Assembly: GCA_009746045.1 (NCBI GenBank) | Contig: RPFO01000080.1 | Coordinates: 1,812,183 to 1,876,182, forward strand | Length of the DNA stretch: 64,000 nt | Reading direction: 5' to 3' | Source of the DNA: Mesostigma viride | Taxonomy: Eukaryota; Streptophyta; Mesostigmatophyceae; Mesostigmatales; Mesostigmataceae | Part shown: positions 1 through 9,719 of the stretch, piece by piece | How positions within the stretch are numbered: position 1 is the stretch's first letter | How the letters are laid out: each line of letters opens with the position of its first letter | Translations under genes and position numbers: made by a program | The notes under the pieces: generated by a model | Seen by the model: only the letters and a program-made list of their open reading frames with translations | Database searches by the model: none | Told to the model about the DNA's origin: nothing

Positions 1-1022
1 TGTACAGATATTGAATGGGTAAAACACACCGATGATGTAAGTTCGTAAGAGTTTATCTTATAAATTAATATCATCTTGACACATTAAAAAAAAAAAAAAA
101 AAGGTTTTTGCAGCTTTGTCGACGGCCCATTCTGGGGCGTGTGTGCACTGCTATGGCGGTGCCGAATGTAAATCACAGCTACCGGCCTCCGAATTATTAT
201 TCGGGGGCCTGTTTTATTTAAAGTTATGACGGCTGCGCGACGGGGGTCGGCAGCACCCCAAGAATTTGCCATTCGAAGTGCGGGCGGTAGCTGCCAGTGC
301 CAGATTGTGTATTTTTGCTCGCTCGTTGTACTCGCCACCCCGAGCTCGCGGGAGGGGTCTGGATAGACGCGGGAGTGACTCTTGATCGGACAACTAAAGC
401 AGGGCAATCGTGGTGCTTGGGTGGCAACAGCTACAGGCGGAGGGGGATTACGCCTCAGGCAAATTCGCTGGGTATCGGATGCGCTGGGCCTGGCTAATAA
501 ATGTCGATAGTGCATGAGGGCGCTATGCGAGCAGGAAGAAGGCGGAGCCGAGCCCCCAGGCCAGCACAGGAGCGGGGTGGCTGCAGCCCCAGCGCCAAGG
601 GGGCAGCACCCTAAACAGCCTAACATTTCCTCGTGCTAATTGAGTCGGCAGCGGCCGGTGGCCAGGGCGGAATGGCGGGGTCGTTGACGCGTAATTTAAG
701 CGGGGACGAGTTGTTGGGACTGACGGTGCACAGCGGGGAAGGGGAAGGATGTTAGGGCGGGGCATGGTGCCAAGGCGAGGGGGGAATTCAAGCCGCAGCG
801 CGGTTTCGGGGGTAATCCGTAAGGAACCCCCCATGGTTTGCGCAACTTTCCTGAAAAAATTTTCCCCTCGAGGGGGCGCGTGAAAACGGCAAAGGCTCCG
901 CTACGCCCGCCCAAAGGCGGCGGGCTCCGCTTTGCCTTTGCCGTTTTCACGCGCCCCCCTCGAGGGGGGGGGGGTGCGTGTGGAACCCGGCAGTACGGTC
1001 CGGCTTTGTTTTAAGAAAATGC
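1..1022. other. Left flank, no recognised gene
   Basis: Open frames here are short, overlapping on both strands and resemble no family I know. A run of A lies at about 86-102, and the segment is GC-rich from about 500 on. Its main structure is the hairpin at 864-968. I see no exon signals worth calling. Confidence 0.5.
864..968. repeat. Long GC-rich inverted repeat (hairpin)
   Basis: About 33 bases at 864-896 are the near-perfect reverse complement of 934-968, with a loop of about 37 bases that is itself partly self-complementary. It ends 55 bp from the B2 repeat of the Ngaro-like element, so it may be a landing-site structure or part of another repeat. Function unknown. Confidence 0.8.
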
Positions 1023-1157
1023 ATTCTATTAACCGTGGAACTCCAGGGTAACCAGACTCTTTATTAAAACAATAAGTAGAGCACATCGGGAAGTGGCCCT
1101 CAACTGGCCATCCTTACCCATGGGAACACTTTATGTCCAAAAAGGCTAGCCTTACCC
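1023..1157 (-). repeat. Split direct repeat B2 (3' end of element)
   Basis: 135-bp block matching 1569-1703. It contains the word AAAACAATAAGTAGA, whose counterpart AAAACAATAAGTGGA occurs in the B repeats of the second split-repeat element near 56.4 and 57.0 kb. Confidence 0.88.
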
Positions 1158-1190
1158 CCAAACAGGCAACACACAGGGAGGGCGGGTGGG

Positions 1191-1571
1191 AAAACAAAAG
1201 AGACCGCCATGAGCTAGGTGAGCAAGCTTTTATCGTGTTTCAAGGCCAACGGCTCTCTACCAACGGCCAGATCCGGCAACGGCCTCTAAACAGTTTTAGC
1301 CGTCAAGTTTTACTTCAGATATTGCCTGTTGCAAACCCGTCCGCAATCACAGATCTGCTAGGAGAACCTAGACGCAAAAATCCGTCGTCAAGGTACTCAG
1401 CACACCGTCAAGGTATGGGCCGCAACAATTAGGCCATATCTTCCGTAATACTCGTACACTAGAAGCCTAATCAACCTTATTACGATCACATCACCCAGCT
1501 CTATTTCACCTAGCATCAGCGGCTCCCCTTCCGTATCACTATAAAGAAACTATGTTCAGAGAACCCCGATT
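1191..1571 (-). repeat. Split direct repeat A2
   Basis: Second copy of the 381-bp A repeat. It abuts B1 with a shared ATT at 1569-1571 and is separated from B2 by a 33-bp spacer (1158-1190). The shared trinucleotide may mark the recombination core. Confidence 0.88.
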
Positions 1572-1703
1572 CTATTAACCGTGGAACTCCAGGGTAACCA
1601 GACTCTTTATTAAAACAATAAGTAGAGCACATCGGGAAGTGGCCCTCAACTGGCCATCCTTACCCATGGGAACACTTTATGTCCAAAAAGGCTAGCCTTA
1701 CCC
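1569..1703 (-). repeat. Split direct repeat B1
   Basis: 135-bp block identical in extent to 1023-1157. It lies directly after the pol 3' end in the element's sense. Confidence 0.88.
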
Positions 1704-1779
1704 TTACATCCCTCCCTGGCGACCCAAGCCAGGGGCAAAACAAAAACCGGTGGACGCATAAGACAAGAATGAAGGGAAC

Positions 1780-2616
1780 TTAAGAGGAAGGCAGAGAAAA
1801 GACGCTCCGCCAAATGCGCGGGGGGCAGGCGGCGATAGCCCGAACCAGGGCGTCAGGAAGGGTGAGGGCCAAGCTCCGGTGCAATCCCACATAGTGGGCG
1901 ACAGTTTTGCTGCTGCGCCAGCGACCCCGATGCTGAATATCAGCCATGCTGCGCTGCCGCAAAAAATCATAGGTAGCCCCCCCATGCCGCAGCCCGTGAA
2001 TGGTAAACACCGTGTCGACCCCCAAAGCTTGCGTGGCCTGATGCCAAACCCGGCTGAACTGGGCATAATCGTAAGGGAACACCCGCTCCCAGGCCGCCTT
2101 GCCACGCATACAAGCCCGCAAGAGGGTCTCAGTCATGACATCCTCGATCACCACAGACTGCACCTCCCCCTTAGCCGTCTTAGCTGACATCAACAACAAG
2201 GCGCCCCGCTGCGAACCCCGCAACCGAACATCAGGCTGCAAGCGCACATGGCCGACCAACAGGTTGAGCGCCTCCGATACCCGCAGGTATTGTTGGAAAA
2301 TAACGATGACCATCATAGCCGCACGAGGCTGCCGCTGGAGCACCATAGTACAAGCAAGCGCAAACGCAGCCTCCCATGGAATGGGGGGGGGGCACGAGGG
2401 GGTGCCAACGTGCGCCAGCCAGCCAAAACACTTCGTGCCAAGGCCCAATCCCGCACCTCCCGGGGGAAGTACAAATTCAGGCCCATAAGCGCATTGACAC
2501 ACAACTGGCGGCTGTAACACCGTGAGTGCGCCCAAGCGACATACTCGCAATAGTATTCCTCTATCGTCAAGCCGCGCAACAAGCTGCCAACCCGACCCCG
2601 CCGGCTCGCCCACCAT
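1780..2616 (-). CDS. Tyrosine recombinase catalytic part (frameshifted continuation of pol)
   Basis: Only the part below about 2391 is genuine. The residues encoded above the poly-G tract are a shadow of pol. The catalytic set is complete: Arg in QYLRVSEALN (codon near 2283), HGLRHGG with the second His/Arg pair (about 1980-2005), the HRGRW block, and the nucleophile Tyr in KTVAHYVG (codon 1893-1891). Tyrosine recombinases of this class insert the circular DNA copy of the element. A +1/-1 slip in the C10 tract (minus strand) would fuse it to pol without other changes. So the break is either a homopolymer sequencing error, a recent mutation or programmed slippage. The stop is 77 bp before B1. 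Confidence 0.82.
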   Translation of the reverse strand: MVGEPAGSGWQLVARLDDRGILLRVCRLGALTVLQPPVVCQCAYGPEFVLPPGGAGLGLGTKCFGWLAHVGTPSCPPPIPWEAAFALACTMVLQRQPRAAMMVIVIFQQYLRVSEALNLLVGHVRLQPDVRLRGSQRGALLLMSAKTAKGEVQSVVIEDVMTETLLRACMRGKAAWERVFPYDYAQFSRVWHQATQALGVDTVFTIHGLRHGGATYDFLRQRSMADIQHRGRWRSSKTVAHYVGLHRSLALTLPDALVRAIAACPPRIWRSVFSLPSS

Positions 2617-4856
2617 GCGAAAAAGGACCTAAGACCCCGATGGTAAACCATCAAAGTAGCCGGCTTCACCTTGCCCTCAAGAAGGGTCAAGTAGCTAGCG
2701 CCAAGCCGAGGCCCGGGATTGGGATGAACACCCTCGCGAGTCAAATCGCGGACCCACCCGGCCACCGAGGCAGCCATGGAAAGCCCCCGCGAAGGCCCAT
2801 CCGCAGGCTGAAGCTCACTTGGCGTCCAGACCCATTGTGAGCGGCTGCCGGTGACCAACGTAAGAGCGCACAACCGGCGGCATTGCTTGTTTAACCGGTA
2901 AGAAGAGGAACGCCCTTTAGCCAAGCAGCCCAAAGCGGCAGTGGAGTCCACTAACCTCACCACCCGCTTACCCCATGTTCCGAGGTTCCGGGCCGAGCGC
3001 TCCACCCCCTTCACAGCGGCCCGCACTTCCTTCTCGTTGATGTGCATGGTCGAATCGCGCCAGCGACTCTTGATCCCGACGCGCCATCGCCCGTGGATGA
3101 TGGCTTTTTCCGCGGCCTTGGTCAAGGGTCTAGGCCCGGCATACATGGCCTCACCTGGGGTGAGGAGGGTTGGGTAACCCCGCACCTCCCGGGCCCGAGC
3201 TAATTCCGTCACCTCAGCTGGGGCCATCTCAGCGTAGACAACCCCCTGCCCAAAACTAGACGCATCCGAGGCCACCACCACCGGAGCCAGGGCAGCCCCC
3301 CGGTCCACACGGAGCATGGGGGCCAACGCCATGGCACACTCGAGCTCATCGCGCACACCTTGCCACAAAGGTCGCGTTCGCTGGCCCCACCCCTTGAGGT
3401 TGATGAACTTAAAACTCTGCTGCCATATGGACAAGCAAGTGCGGCTGAGCATCTGCAGCCACACCCACCGGCCCACGACGGCCGCCAGCGCCTCAGCGGT
3501 AGCGCGTCCCCTCTCGAGGAGTACACGAGTGTGCGCAACCACAAGGGTGAGCTGCTTAGCTGTCGGCTCCAACACCCCATCCCGCCGGTGAACAACACCC
3601 AGAGCTTCTAGCTCGTCCTCCCCCTCCGGGCTAGCCATGATCGTCTTGTCCTTGGAGGGCACAAGGTTGTTAGGCGCGTACCCGTCTTCAATAGCACTCG
3701 CGATTAAGCGATTCACCGCCTCGCACGTGCGCCCATTGCTGACCACCAGGTCATCAATAGTGATGGATACCATAGGGGCAGGGGGGTCCTCAAGGTCGAT
3801 TTGCATCTCCCTCGTGCTCTCCTCCTTGTACTCGATGGCTAGGGCGGTTGGGTTACCCCATGCATTCCGAAGCACGGTCAGCTCCCCTACACTTGTGAGG
3901 CGGTTCACCTGCCGTCTAGGATCCAAAGCGCCCGTGGCATAGAGGACCATCTCATGGATGGCTTCCCCTAGCGCTACAGCGTGGGAGTGCCCCATGGCCA
4001 GCACTTTCAGCACTGGCCACACCCTCCTCCGCCGCCCCGGCAGCCCGACATCGGTGGACCACACATCAGGTAGCCCTTGATAATCCCACCACCACTCCGG
4101 CACTTGGATGGTATAGTAATACGAGACCAGATCGCTCTTGGCCGTGTAGCACCGACCCTTGATATAGACCTCCGAGTATATGCCCAGGTGGGGTAACACC
4201 GTCTTAGGGGGGTCCACCCACAGTGCGTTCCCCAACTTCTTATTCACAATGAGCCTTAACTCCCCCACTCCTTTGGCCACCCCAAAACATCCGTCTACCC
4301 ACTTTGGCCGCGTCTCTCGGAACTCCACCATCCCCACGTCCGCTGCCCTCCCCATCAACTTGCCCCACTCCGCCATGGTGCACCCTCGGCTGGGGGCAGG
4401 TACATTCCAATACCTCGCACTGGCAGCCACCTCCGGCTTGATGCAGTTGGCTTCGCTCGCGTACACCTCTCGCCAACTAGGTCGTAGCGCCAGCAAATCC
4501 AGCAGCTTCGCCTTTCCTGCCACCTCGCGCTTCGGCAGACTCACCCGCTCCGCCACAAGTTGTTCATACTTATTACATTTCCCATAGATTAGATCACTTC
4601 CTTCTGCGGGGCCTGTCGCAACGCCGGTTACGCGGCGACTGTACCACTCGCAGTGCTTCTTGACCCTTTTCAGGGCCTCCGCCGTTCCTCTGGAGCACGC
4701 GCCTCCAGATTTAGGCGGAGGGTCTGCCCCCCCGTGCCATAGCCAATTCAACCACGTAATCACCTTGTGTTGTAGAGTGAAGGTCCGGCGGCGGCGAGTT
4801 GCACGCTGGCGTCTGCGTGCTGACCTCACTCTCCCCCACGTAGTGCTTAGAGGCAT
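2313..4856 (-). CDS. Pol: reverse transcriptase-RNase H and N-part of tyrosine recombinase
   Basis: I start it at the ATG at 4856, the first one after the gag stop. The frame is open upstream to 5294 but that part overlaps gag. The reverse transcriptase occupies roughly residues 130-500, with the catalytic aspartate pair in SITIDDLVV (D368, D369). RNase H follows, with VVASDASSFGQG (D531), the INEKEV segment, VDSTAALG and the terminal HxxxxxD-like SELQPADGPSR block. This layout and the INxxE-type segment resemble DIRS/Ngaro pol proteins. A 2A-like REGVHPNPGP lies at residues 708-717 (NPGP codons 2720-2709), exactly between RNase H and the recombinase N-domain (YLTLLEGKVKPATLMVYHRG). The frame then breaks at the G10 tract 2383-2392, and the residues after it are out of frame. 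The rest of the recombinase continues at 1780-2391 in another frame. Confidence 0.82.
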   Translation of the reverse strand: MPLSTTWGRVRSARRRQRATRRRRTFTLQHKVITWLNWLWHGGADPPPKSGGACSRGTAEALKRVKKHCEWYSRRVTGVATGPAEGSDLIYGKCNKYEQLVAERVSLPKREVAGKAKLLDLLALRPSWREVYASEANCIKPEVAASARYWNVPAPSRGCTMAEWGKLMGRAADVGMVEFRETRPKWVDGCFGVAKGVGELRLIVNKKLGNALWVDPPKTVLPHLGIYSEVYIKGRCYTAKSDLVSYYYTIQVPEWWWDYQGLPDVWSTDVGLPGRRRRVWPVLKVLAMGHSHAVALGEAIHEMVLYATGALDPRRQVNRLTSVGELTVLRNAWGNPTALAIEYKEESTREMQIDLEDPPAPMVSITIDDLVVSNGRTCEAVNRLIASAIEDGYAPNNLVPSKDKTIMASPEGEDELEALGVVHRRDGVLEPTAKQLTLVVAHTRVLLERGRATAEALAAVVGRWVWLQMLSRTCLSIWQQSFKFINLKGWGQRTRPLWQGVRDELECAMALAPMLRVDRGAALAPVVVASDASSFGQGVVYAEMAPAEVTELARAREVRGYPTLLTPGEAMYAGPRPLTKAAEKAIIHGRWRVGIKSRWRDSTMHINEKEVRAAVKGVERSARNLGTWGKRVVRLVDSTAALGCLAKGRSSSYRLNKQCRRLCALTLVTGSRSQWVWTPSELQPADGPSRGLSMAASVAGWVRDLTREGVHPNPGPRLGASYLTLLEGKVKPATLMVYHRGLRSFFAWWASRRGRVGSLLRGLTIEEYYCEYVAWAHSRCYSRQLCVNALMGLNLYFPREVRDWALARSVLAGWRTLAPPRAPPPFHGRLRLRLLVLWCSSGSLVRL

Positions 4857-4903
4857 TGTAGGAAGAGGCAGTGGGAAGGGGGAGCGGTTTACCCTTTCGG
4901 TGT

Positions 4904-5962
4904 TTACTTGGTTTGCTGGGCCTTGCCCAGCTTCTCCATCATCGTGGCGCTTTGCAGGGCCATCTTCATGGCCGGGTTGCTCACCAAGGAGGCATCTTCC
5001 TTGAGAGCAAGGAGGTGGCCAGCCACCTTCCACCCTCCTGACCCCTGGCTCTCCACTAGGAGCATGGCTGCCACCACCCTCATGAGATACTCTACCCCAG
5101 CCAACTCCCCGGCTGCCGGCCCCAACTCCTTGAAGAGTGTGTCCATGGCCAGGGCGATGTTCATGACCACCTTCCTGCTTTCCTGGTTCCTCCACCCCCC
5201 TTGGCGAGTAGCCATGATCCAACTCTTTATCCCCCCTCCATTGTCGTTGGCATCCTCGAGCACCTCGGGGAGCACTCTCTCTTGCACCCTCCAATTCACC
5301 ACTTGTGCTCGAGTGGGCAGCGTCACCCCTTTGGTCTTTTTCGGCTTCCTGGAAGCCCCATCTGCCCCGGCCAGCGCATCCTTCAATTTCGTCAGGAAAT
5401 CCTCTTCCTCGGACTCCTCCTCCTCCTCCTCTTCTTTGCCCGCCTGCCCCTGCTTGCCAATAATAGCCGCCAGCTCCAAGAGCTGCTCCCTCACATCCCC
5501 CGCGGCCTTTCCCTTGCTCGGGGCTGGGCTTCCGACTTTTTTCGTCCCCTTTTTCGCCCCTTTCGTGGGCCGGCGTGGTGGCTGCATCTCCTCTTCGTCC
5601 GAGTCCGCCAAGTCCCGGGCGCTTTGGAGGGCTGCCACTAGCGCTTCGTTTGGGTCCGCTGCTGCCAGAATTTCAGGCCCGTCCACGTGGTCGACCAGCA
5701 GTCCAACGACGGACTCCAGCTGGGCCGCAGACCACCGGCTGACAGTAGTTACCCAGTCGGTCCCGAGGACCGCCTCAAAGGCAGCGCACACTTCAGGCAG
5801 GCCCGAGCAAGTGGAGAGCTCCTGATGGAGCCTTTTCTTCTGCGTCGGCCAGCCTAGTCGGCCCTTTCCCGTCTGTTTAGTAGCTGTCGGCACCTCGGGA
5901 TTAGCTTTCGGTAATTGCTTCCCAGCACCTGTCGAACCTGGCTTCCGCCCGGGCTTCGGCAT
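4904..5962 (-). CDS. Gag-like ORF1 of Ngaro-like element
   Basis: 352-residue protein in first-ORF position, 71 bp inside repeat A1. The N-terminus is basic and proline-rich. A helical-looking segment follows at about residues 45-115. The middle is strongly charged, with a DSDEEE stretch, a lysine-rich linker and a run of glutamates near residue 180. A more ordered C-terminal third ends in an Ala/Met-rich helix. No zinc knuckle is visible. Position, basic/acidic composition and lack of any other domain fit a nucleocapsid-like protein that packages the element RNA. This is inferred from context, since gag proteins of these elements are poorly conserved. It ends 47 bp before the likely pol start at 4856. 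The start MPKPGRKPG is the first in-frame ATG. Confidence 0.7.
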   Translation of the reverse strand: MPKPGRKPGSTGAGKQLPKANPEVPTATKQTGKGRLGWPTQKKRLHQELSTCSGLPEVCAAFEAVLGTDWVTTVSRWSAAQLESVVGLLVDHVDGPEILAAADPNEALVAALQSARDLADSDEEEMQPPRRPTKGAKKGTKKVGSPAPSKGKAAGDVREQLLELAAIIGKQGQAGKEEEEEEESEEEDFLTKLKDALAGADGASRKPKKTKGVTLPTRAQVVNWRVQERVLPEVLEDANDNGGGIKSWIMATRQGGWRNQESRKVVMNIALAMDTLFKELGPAAGELAGVEYLMRVVAAMLLVESQGSGGWKVAGHLLALKEDASLVSNPAMKMALQSATMMEKLGKAQQTK

Positions 5963-6033
5963 CCCAGCCGCTTTGCAGAAAGGAATTCTGGGCGTCAGCT
6001 ACGCTGCCCCTGACCCCTGTCGCCGCCTTCGTT

Positions 6034-6414
6034 AAAACAAAAGAGACCGCCATGAGCTAGGTGAGCAAGCTTTTATCGTGTTTCAAGGCCAACGGCTCTC
6101 TACCAACGGCCAGATCCGGCAACGGCCTCTAAACAGTTTTAGCCGTCAAGTTTTACTTCAGATATTGCCTGTTGCAAACCCGTCCGCAATCACAGATCTG
6201 CTAGGAGAACCTAGACGCAAAAATCCGTCGTCAAGGTACTCAGCACACCGTCAAGGTATGGGCCGCAACAATTAGGCCATATCTTCCGTAATACTCGTAC
6301 ACTAGAAGCCTAATCAACCTTATTACGATCACATCACCCAGCTCTATTTCACCTAGCATCAGCGGCTCCCCTTCCGTATCACTATAAAGAAACTATGTTC
6401 AGAGAACCCCGATT
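6034..6414 (-). repeat. Split direct repeat A1 (5' end of element)
   Basis: This 381-bp block matches 1191-1571 with no indels. It begins just upstream of the gag-like ORF in the element's sense and should contain its promoter and start of transcription. Confidence 0.88.
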
Positions 6415-6837
6415 ATATACCATAATAAAGCTCCACTCGGCTGCGGCTGCGCCAAGGCTCGTGACACCATGGCGATGGTGAGCCTTGGCGCTAGGAGGTC
6501 CGCAGCCATCATTATCACCACGATGGGGGGTAATGGGGCCAGTGGCAGTGGCTCTACCCTCGGGAAATTCCAGCGGCTTTGCCGGTGGGCTGGTGATGGT
6601 GGTTGGGTGAGCTGGAGACGTTCCCAGGTGGCATAAGTCCTAAAGCGGCAGCACTGGGATGCGCCCCTCTAAGAAGGGGAACGCATGTGGCTCCGCCCTG
6701 CGTCCGCCGGGAGACCGTAGCGGCCACACGGGGGCGGGAAGGGGGCATCATCATGCCAACAAGAGCCCAGCATTCCAAGTGGTTGCGTTCCTACCACCAG
6801 GGCTGGAAACGGCCTGGGTGGCCAGAGATGGTGATGT
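6415..6837. other. Spacer with imperfect hairpin
   Basis: Directly outside repeat A1. An imperfect inverted repeat spans about 6438-6510 (a GCGGCTGCGCCAAGGCTC arm facing GAGCCTTGGCGC). No coding function recognised. Confidence 0.4.
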
Positions 6838-7028
6838 GGGACAAGATTGGACCAAGGGGGCATGTGCTGGGCCCCAGCATGGTGAACTGGCCTAACTTGA
6901 CAATGACTTGTACAATGATTTTGAGGGTGTGGCTAGGCTCAACTGTTAAAGCCTGCACACACTTATTGTAATAAACTTGTTTCTCTGGTAGGAAGGCACT
7001 CCAATGGACCGTAGCTTCAGCACCTATT
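6838..7028 (+). repeat. Right-end block of dispersed repeat LR, copy 1
   Basis: 191 bp repeated without indels at 7346-7536, ending in AATAAACTTGTTTCTCTGG then a CACTCCAATGGACC word. A diverged copy lies at 56215-56384. It ends like a short transcribed repeat, but I see no coding sequence. Confidence 0.8.
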
Positions 7029-7536
7029 TTCTGAGCTATCTGCTCATTTTATAGTTATGTTGCGGCGGGCTCAAAGGGGGCCGATCTGCCGCCTGTAGCG
7101 TAGCTCTACCGTACGTCACCTACACCATGTAAGGTGCTTGTTGTTACTTAGGACTAGAGAGAGAAAGGGACCGGCGGTGCGCCGGTACTAGTGCCTACTG
7201 GCAACCGTGCCCGCCCTTGATTGAGGGGGGCGCGGCGCCTTGAGACATGTGCTTTGTTTTCCATTTTCACACCGTACTTAGAGCGGTGTGGTGAACGTAG
7301 GGAGGCCTTTTTGCAGCTCCCACCCACCCACCCTCGCTGCTGTTGGGGACAAGATTGGACCAAGGGGGCATGTGCTGGGCCCCAGCATGGTGAACTGGCC
7401 TAACTTGACAATGACTTGTACAATGATTTTGAGGGTGTGGCTAGGCTCAACTGTTAAAGCCTGCACACACTTATTGTAATAAACTTGTTTCTCTGGTAGG
7501 AAGGCACTCCAATGGACCTTAGCTTCAGCACCTATT
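7029..7536 (+). repeat. Dispersed repeat LR, full copy
   Basis: Left part 7032-7345 resembles 55824-56215 and, in two pieces, 44372-44589 and 49277-49400. The right part 7346-7536 duplicates 6838-7028. The LR family matters because two other mobile elements in the window are inserted into copies of it, giving empty-site comparisons. Its class is unknown (SINE-like or LTR-like). The left part starts with a GAGCTT...GCTCATTTTATA word. Confidence 0.65.
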
Positions 7537-8372
7537 CATTCATTCATTCATTCATTCATTCATTCATTCATTCATTCATTCATTCATTCATTCATTCATT
7601 CATTCATTCATTCATTCATTCATTCATTCATTCATTCATTCATTCATTCATTCATTCATTCATTCATTCATTCATTCATTCATTCATTCATTCATTCATT
7701 CATTCATTCATTCATTCATTCATTCATTCATTCATTCATTCATTCATTCATTCATTCATTCATTCATTCATTCATTCATTCATTCATTCATTCATTCATT
7801 CATTCATTCATTCATTCATTCATTCATTCATTCATTCATTCATTCATTCATTCATTCATTCATTCATTCATTCATTCATTCATTCATTCATTCATTCATT
7901 CATTCATTCATTCATTCATTCATTCATTCATTCATTCATTCATTCATTCATTCATTCATTCATTCATTCATTCATTCATTCATTCATTCATTCATTCATT
8001 CATTCATTCATTCATTCATTCATTCATTCATTCATTCATTCATTCATTCATTCATTCATTCATTCATTCATTCATTCATTCATTCATTCATTCATTCATC
8101 CATCCATTCATTCATTCATTCATTCATTCATTCATTCATTCATTCATTCATTCATTCATTCATTCATTCATTCATAATCATTCATTCATTCATTCATTCA
8201 TTCATTCATTCATTCATTCATTCATTCATTCATTCATTCATTCATTCATTCATTCATTCATTCATTCATTCATTCATTCATTCATTCATTCATTCATTCA
8301 TTCATTCATTCATTCATTCATTCATTCATTCATTCATTCATTCATTCATTCATTCATTCATTCATTCATTCA
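7533..8372. repeat. (ATTC)n microsatellite, about 840 bp
   Basis: Over 200 tandem tetranucleotides with two visible interruptions (a CATC variant at about 8098-8107 and CATAATC at about 8173-8179). The open frame through it (FIHS repeats) is a by-product of the 4-bp unit. It starts right at the end of repeat LR. Confidence 0.98.
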
Positions 8373-9631
8373 GTGCACGTTGCCCCTTCGGGGAGCGACG
8401 GATCATGAAACCGTCCGTTGGGGATTCATGTGTTAATTAATAATCAATTCCCCCCCGGAGGATAACACGTTGGCCTGGACAACACGTTGCCACAGCATGT
8501 TGTCCTGCAATGTTCATCTTGTCCAAACAAAGGAAAGACCTATACCTCCCATGTCTGCGTCTAGCTGTTCACAAAACGTCCGTGGGCCCCGCCCAGTGGC
8601 GCAAGGCGTTCTCAGGACCTCCTCAGGTAAGTGTCGCGTTTGCGTGCCATATCATCCTGGACTGGTCATTACCGCTAATCCACTATCAGCAGTAATCATG
8701 TGTGTGATATGCCACCTGGACCGCACCTTTCATTCTCATTTTAAACGGACGAACAACGACCACCATGCATGGTTCGTTGCTCATCCTTCTATACTGCTCA
8801 AAGCTCAAGCCTGGCGGCTGGCGCCACTAGCGCCACTTTAGACATCAGCCAATCATAACATTGTCTAATTTCCGACAAGCTAAACTTCAAGCTTTATCTG
8901 TCAAGCGAACACAAATATACAAGGGCAAATCCATCGGCTATGCCAGGCACCGCCTGGGGCTTCCTTGCATTTGTGTCTGGTATCCCACGTTGAAATCCTG
9001 AAATTGCACATCTGCTCAGTGCCTCGCCGGCTTGCTGTGTACCAGCATTCGGCAAACTGCCCTTGTGACGAATGTCAGTGAAATTCAGGTCCGCCCAAAA
9101 GTTCCGTCAGCAAATTCAGCGGACTTGGCGCGTGAGTACACCTGAGATCCGCGGCGTCAGTACCGGGCCGCGGTATAGTAACCCGCACAAGGCTGCGGAC
9201 GTCAGAATTACGCTAAAATCTGAATTGCGGACGTGATAGATCACGGACGCGACATAAGGACGTGTCGACCAGGCTGGGCTACAGCCCTGCACTAAGGCCC
9301 TTACCTGGGGATGCCGGCACCTCCGGGAGGTGCTGGCCAGGCTGGGCAAGCCACAGCCCCGCACCAAGGCCCTGGACTTGTCTACCTGATTATTGGTTAA
9401 AACAGTTTGTGTGTGCGAGGTTCACTGCTAGTTATATAATAATCTACGTTGCTAGAATTAAATCAGTGGCATGCCCCAAGTATAATTCAGCTTTTCAAGA
9501 GCCCAAGAATTCCTGTCTCTCGAGCATGCCCAGGGGCTACCACCACGTACAGGGCACGGGATTGACATATTAGGCTGTAGTCAGCAATTAATTAAAGTTG
9601 GTGCGAGAGGTCCCCAGTTCGATTTCGGCTT
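8373..9631. other. No recognised gene
   Basis: Short ORFs only. A partial internal duplication is visible (CCAGGCTGGGC...CAGCCC...AAGGCCC at about 9268-9300 and 9336-9375). A tRNA T-arm-like AGTTCGATTTC word lies at about 9617-9627, too little to call a tRNA or SINE. Confidence 0.4.
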
Positions 9632-9719
9632 GGATTCATTTGCAGATCGCGTTTTGAACCGCGGACCGGCACTGAACGCAAATGGTTTTCACCTTTGCGG
9701 CGTGCCAAATCAGAATAGG
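9632..9719 (+). repeat. Inverted repeat arm (pair with 13785-13872)
   Basis: About 88 bp that reappear as reverse complement at 13785-13872 with few differences. The pair encloses 4 kb that includes a foldback element and a piggyBac. It could be two dispersed copies in opposite orientation or the ends of an older composite element. I cannot tell which. Confidence 0.75.

Larger units (their letters stand above)
1023..6414 (-). mobile_element. Ngaro-like tyrosine-recombinase retrotransposon with split direct repeats
   Basis: Read on the minus strand the order is A1 (6414-6034), gag-like ORF, pol (reverse transcriptase, RNase H, tyrosine recombinase), B1 (1703-1569), A2 (1571-1191), B2 (1157-1023). 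The A copies are both 381 bp and the B copies both 135 bp, essentially identical as far as I can compare by eye. This A1-ORFs-B1-A2-B2 arrangement is the hallmark of Ngaro and PAT-type elements. They replicate through a circular intermediate and integrate with a tyrosine recombinase, not a DDE integrase. I see no DNA methyltransferase domain, which favours Ngaro over DIRS/PAT. No target-site duplication is expected. Near-identity of the repeats implies recent insertion. One frameshift at a G10 tract is the only obvious damage. Confidence 0.88.

Noticed and set aside
4908-5825. 305-codon plus-strand ORF opposite gag
   Set aside because: Ser-rich shadow of the minus-strand gag, whose position and composition fit the element.
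7512-8177. 221-codon ORF of FIHS repeats
   Set aside because: Translation of the ATTC microsatellite; an open frame is unavoidable.
9600-9635. Possible tRNA T-arm
   Set aside because: Only one arm-like word, no cloverleaf.
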